From an uncultured Porphyromonas sp. (GTDB lineage: Bacteria > Bacteroidota > Bacteroidia > Bacteroidales > Porphyromonadaceae): a stretch of 7,270 nt of DNA. Below are positions 7,001 through 7,270 of the stretch, in pieces. The notes beneath the pieces are model-generated. The model was given only the letters and a program-made list of their open reading frames with translations, had not been told where the DNA came from and made no database searches. Each line of letters opens with the position of its first letter. Position 1 is the stretch's first letter. Location: NCBI RefSeq assembly GCF_947254915.1, contig NZ_CAMYEZ010000110.1:1-7270 (forward strand). Reading direction: 5' to 3'. The position numbers and the translations under genes are program-made.

Positions 7001-7152
7001 ATGCGCTCTACGATCTCTCGGGCGTCTGCCACTACCAAGGCACGCTACAGACGGGTCGCACCGAGCTACCGCTCGCTTGTGGTAGCTATCTGCTTGTCTA
7101 TCAACTAGGCAATAGAAGCTACAGCGTCAAGGTTGTCGTCACTGCACGATAA
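4039..7152 (+). CDS. Internalin J-like leucine-rich repeat surface protein with tandem duplication, T9SS cargo
   Basis: This is a 1037-residue predicted surface protein. Residues 1-26 form a signal peptide (cleavage LTA|Q). An N-terminal LRR_5-like region (about 27-190) ends in a cap 'CTLYVQEELVEAFKQSDSW' similar to the cap of gene 1. Then come two tandem units (about 196-562 and 563-956). Each has a beta domain, an array of 21-residue LRRs (287-452 and 658-843) ending in a Cys repeat (LYCNDN at 439-444, LYCSDN at 830-835), and a beta domain with YAPQA (463-467, 854-858), GTDY (514-517, 907-910) and FP-x-FTG (544-549, 937-942). The tail (957-1037) has ALYDLSG and GSYLLV, a T9SS type A sorting pattern. 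LRRs of this kind occur in Listeria internalin J and in the Porphyromonas gingivalis biofilm protein InlJ; the link is by repeat style, so no symbol is given. The start lies 21 bases after the previous stop without a Shine-Dalgarno sequence, so co-transcription is likely. The ligand is unknown. Confidence 0.9.
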   Translation: MNRHRVIYTLLVWLSLIGAMTGTLTAQSSQTIVNNKAGSLSSKLSDLEGVTDLTVQGVMDATDLAAIAKALPDLLRLDLEKVTFKAYFDPYDPYSGSSADCFPIGLNGKMKSLQELILPSSITKISSATLFGLKALTKLTCPTAVVPTVEGYGQELTSDEIYAQCTLYVQEELVEAFKQSDSWKAFHAILPIPKPFEADLSMTVATSATFSITVGAQDDAVTAHYPDGFQETKVGADGALTLAFSHTIDQSKVADEKRILISAPKAIRLTTQGTGLTACTFMRELPLQELTLRFESELTALDLSQLSSLTAVNLSRCGKLTSLTLPSTAPQLKSLQLPNTAVSSLTLTSYPALEELDLASVGLSQVTLTGLTKLRTLDLSDNKLTSIDLTGLTAISTLRVGNNQLTELTLSSTSFDELNVEHNHLSSIDLSRVTKIGALYCNDNNFTLDKLPAKGAVISAYRYAPQAKHQLPQTIAQGEVLDLSAIASVQGVLAQPATSTFSWYDNAGNLLTEGTDYEIKGAGQFAFLRPFADSVYCQVKSKAFPKFTGKSSYKTTSIAITEPVVTANFTYYTSQAKQNFSVKTTPSGTVSVRTADGVTLQATGDDEYGIARFAHLIDTDKVSDPKHMKMEIVCDQMYSFAAQATGISEVELTDCPQLKRLTLKYQQLSSIDLSKASNLEELYLDGNEKLEQVGLTGLSSLRWLNVSNLPKLKTLDLAQTPGLTHLLAYNTQCANLPVEICTNLEVLDLTNTGSSQLKVADLTQLKRLLLTSNTLKKIETAKLTALTELQVDKNQLTELVLHAPNLETLNVTSNQLTALDLSQATGITTLYCSDNKLSLDKLPTLAIDGPAYVYAPQAPMSWSKDSYSTDDAIDLSHLTQLRGVLAGPATSVYACFDAKSKAQLQEGTDYKVLREGVFQLLAPHIDGVFFTITTPAFPAFTGDKAYQTEPIVITQGTGVCSPIVSEHPLEIVSGSEGISLIAQEALPYALYDLSGVCHYQGTLQTGRTELPLACGSYLLVYQLGNRSYSVKVVVTAR
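4624..5724 (+). repeat. Tandem duplication unit 1 (gene 3)
   Basis: Residues 196-562: beta domain, LRR array, YAPQA-type beta domain. It aligns with unit 2 at an offset of about 369-371 residues before the LRR arrays (KVAD at 252 with KVSD at 621) and 391-393 after them (LYC, YAPQA, GTDY, FP-x-FTG). The copies are diverged in protein, so the duplication is not recent. Confidence 0.8.
4897..5394 (+). repeat. LRR array 1 of gene 3 (seven repeats plus Cys cap)
   Basis: Residues 287-452 divide into units starting at 287, 309, 332, 353, 374, 395 and 415, then a cap at 436-452. Lengths are 22, 23, 21, 21, 21, 20 and 21. The consensus is L-x-x-L-[DN]-[LV]-S-x-N-x-L-[TS]-x-[IL]-[DT]-L-[ST]-x-[LA]-[TS]-x, clearest at 374-394 (LRTLDLSDNKLTSIDLTG). 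Confidence 0.85.
5725..6906 (+). repeat. Tandem duplication unit 2 (gene 3)
   Basis: Residues 563-956, same domain order as unit 1. It is longer mainly because its LRR array carries about one more repeat. Shared landmarks include FAHLID (613) with FSHTID (244) and the closing 'I-[AV]-IT' strand at 557-561 and 950-954. Confidence 0.8.
6010..6567 (+). repeat. LRR array 2 of gene 3 (eight repeats plus Cys cap)
   Basis: Residues 658-843 divide into units starting at 658, 679, 701, 723, 744, 765, 786 and 806, then the cap at 827-843. Lengths are 21, 22, 22, 21, 21, 21, 20 and 21. Units at 723 and 744 are the most degenerate. The 20-residue unit (786-805, with NQLTELVL) matches the 20-residue unit of array 1 (395-414, with NQLTELTL). 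Confidence 0.85.
6907..7149 (+). other. Predicted T9SS C-terminal sorting domain, gene 3 product
   Basis: Residues 957-1037 contain 'YALYDLSGV' (988-996), a Thr/Leu strand with 'TELPLACGSYLLVY' (1008-1021) and a final 'YSVKVVVTAR'. The order of strands and the G-x-Y-x-[LV]-V motif close to a basic end are typical of the type A T9SS tail. Confidence 0.75.
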
Positions 7153-7181
7153 TCGTTCATAGACAAGGACTTCACACGAGA

Positions 7182-7223
7182 CGAGGCATCTACACGTTAC
7201 GGTGTAGGTGCCTCGCTTGTTGT
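7182..7223 (+). terminator. Rho-independent-type terminator of the operon
   Basis: The arms CGAGGCATCTACAC (7182-7195) and GTGTAGGTGCCTCG (7202-7215) pair over 14 bases with one U-G wobble, around a 6-base loop GTTACG. CTTGTTGT follows (7216-7223), a T-rich but imperfect tract. It lies 29 bases after the stop of gene 3 and fits the end of the operon. Confidence 0.75.
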
Positions 7224-7242
7224 ATGACGGGCATGTCATACA
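7221..7242. repeat. Small perfect hairpin after the terminator
   Basis: TGTATGAC (7221-7228) and GTCATACA (7235-7242) are perfect 8-base arms around the loop GGGCAT. It overlaps the T-rich tail of the terminator. It may be part of a structured RNA continuing past the window edge, or a second weak termination hairpin. Confidence 0.5.
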
Positions 7243-7270
7243 TCTGTGGTGAAAGTCCACGCGGGGCGTA

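Overview
The window looks like a chromosomal segment from a Porphyromonas-like member of the Bacteroidota. Three things support this. A Bacteroidota-type promoter (TTTG, 19-base spacer, TATCTTTG) precedes the first gene, and no start codon has a Shine-Dalgarno sequence. Each of the three proteins has a signal peptide cleaved between Ala and Gln. Each also ends in a short beta-rich tail with the G-[IS]-Y-[IL]-[LV] signature of type A C-terminal domains sorted by the type IX secretion system (T9SS). The genus is inferred from protein style, not from a marker gene.

Layout: positions 1-163 are non-coding, with a small direct repeat, an inverted repeat and the promoter. Three long genes on the + strand follow. 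Gene 1 (170-1828) encodes a BspA-type leucine-rich repeat (LRR) protein of 552 residues. Gene 2 (1825-4017) overlaps it by an ATGA and encodes a 730-residue protein of jelly-roll-like and fibronectin type III-like modules, in which both fibronectin domains appear split by inserted beta domains. Gene 3 (4039-7152), 21 bases downstream, encodes a 1037-residue LRR protein of the internalin J-like style, built from two tandem copies of a unit of about 365-395 residues. A strong hairpin followed by a T-rich stretch (7182-7223) closes the operon. The last 50 bases hold two more small hairpins and may be the start of a structured RNA cut by the window edge.

Together the genes form a compact operon of three predicted surface or secreted proteins: all exported by Sec, all apparently T9SS cargo, all made of binding-type repeats, and none with a recognisable catalytic domain. 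The likely role is adhesion (to host matrix, partner bacteria or biofilm), but no ligand can be read from the sequence. The most interesting observations are the nested fibronectin domains of gene 2, the tandem duplication in gene 3 whose copies differ by about one LRR, and a sharp contrast in CTAG content between gene 1 and genes 2 and 3.
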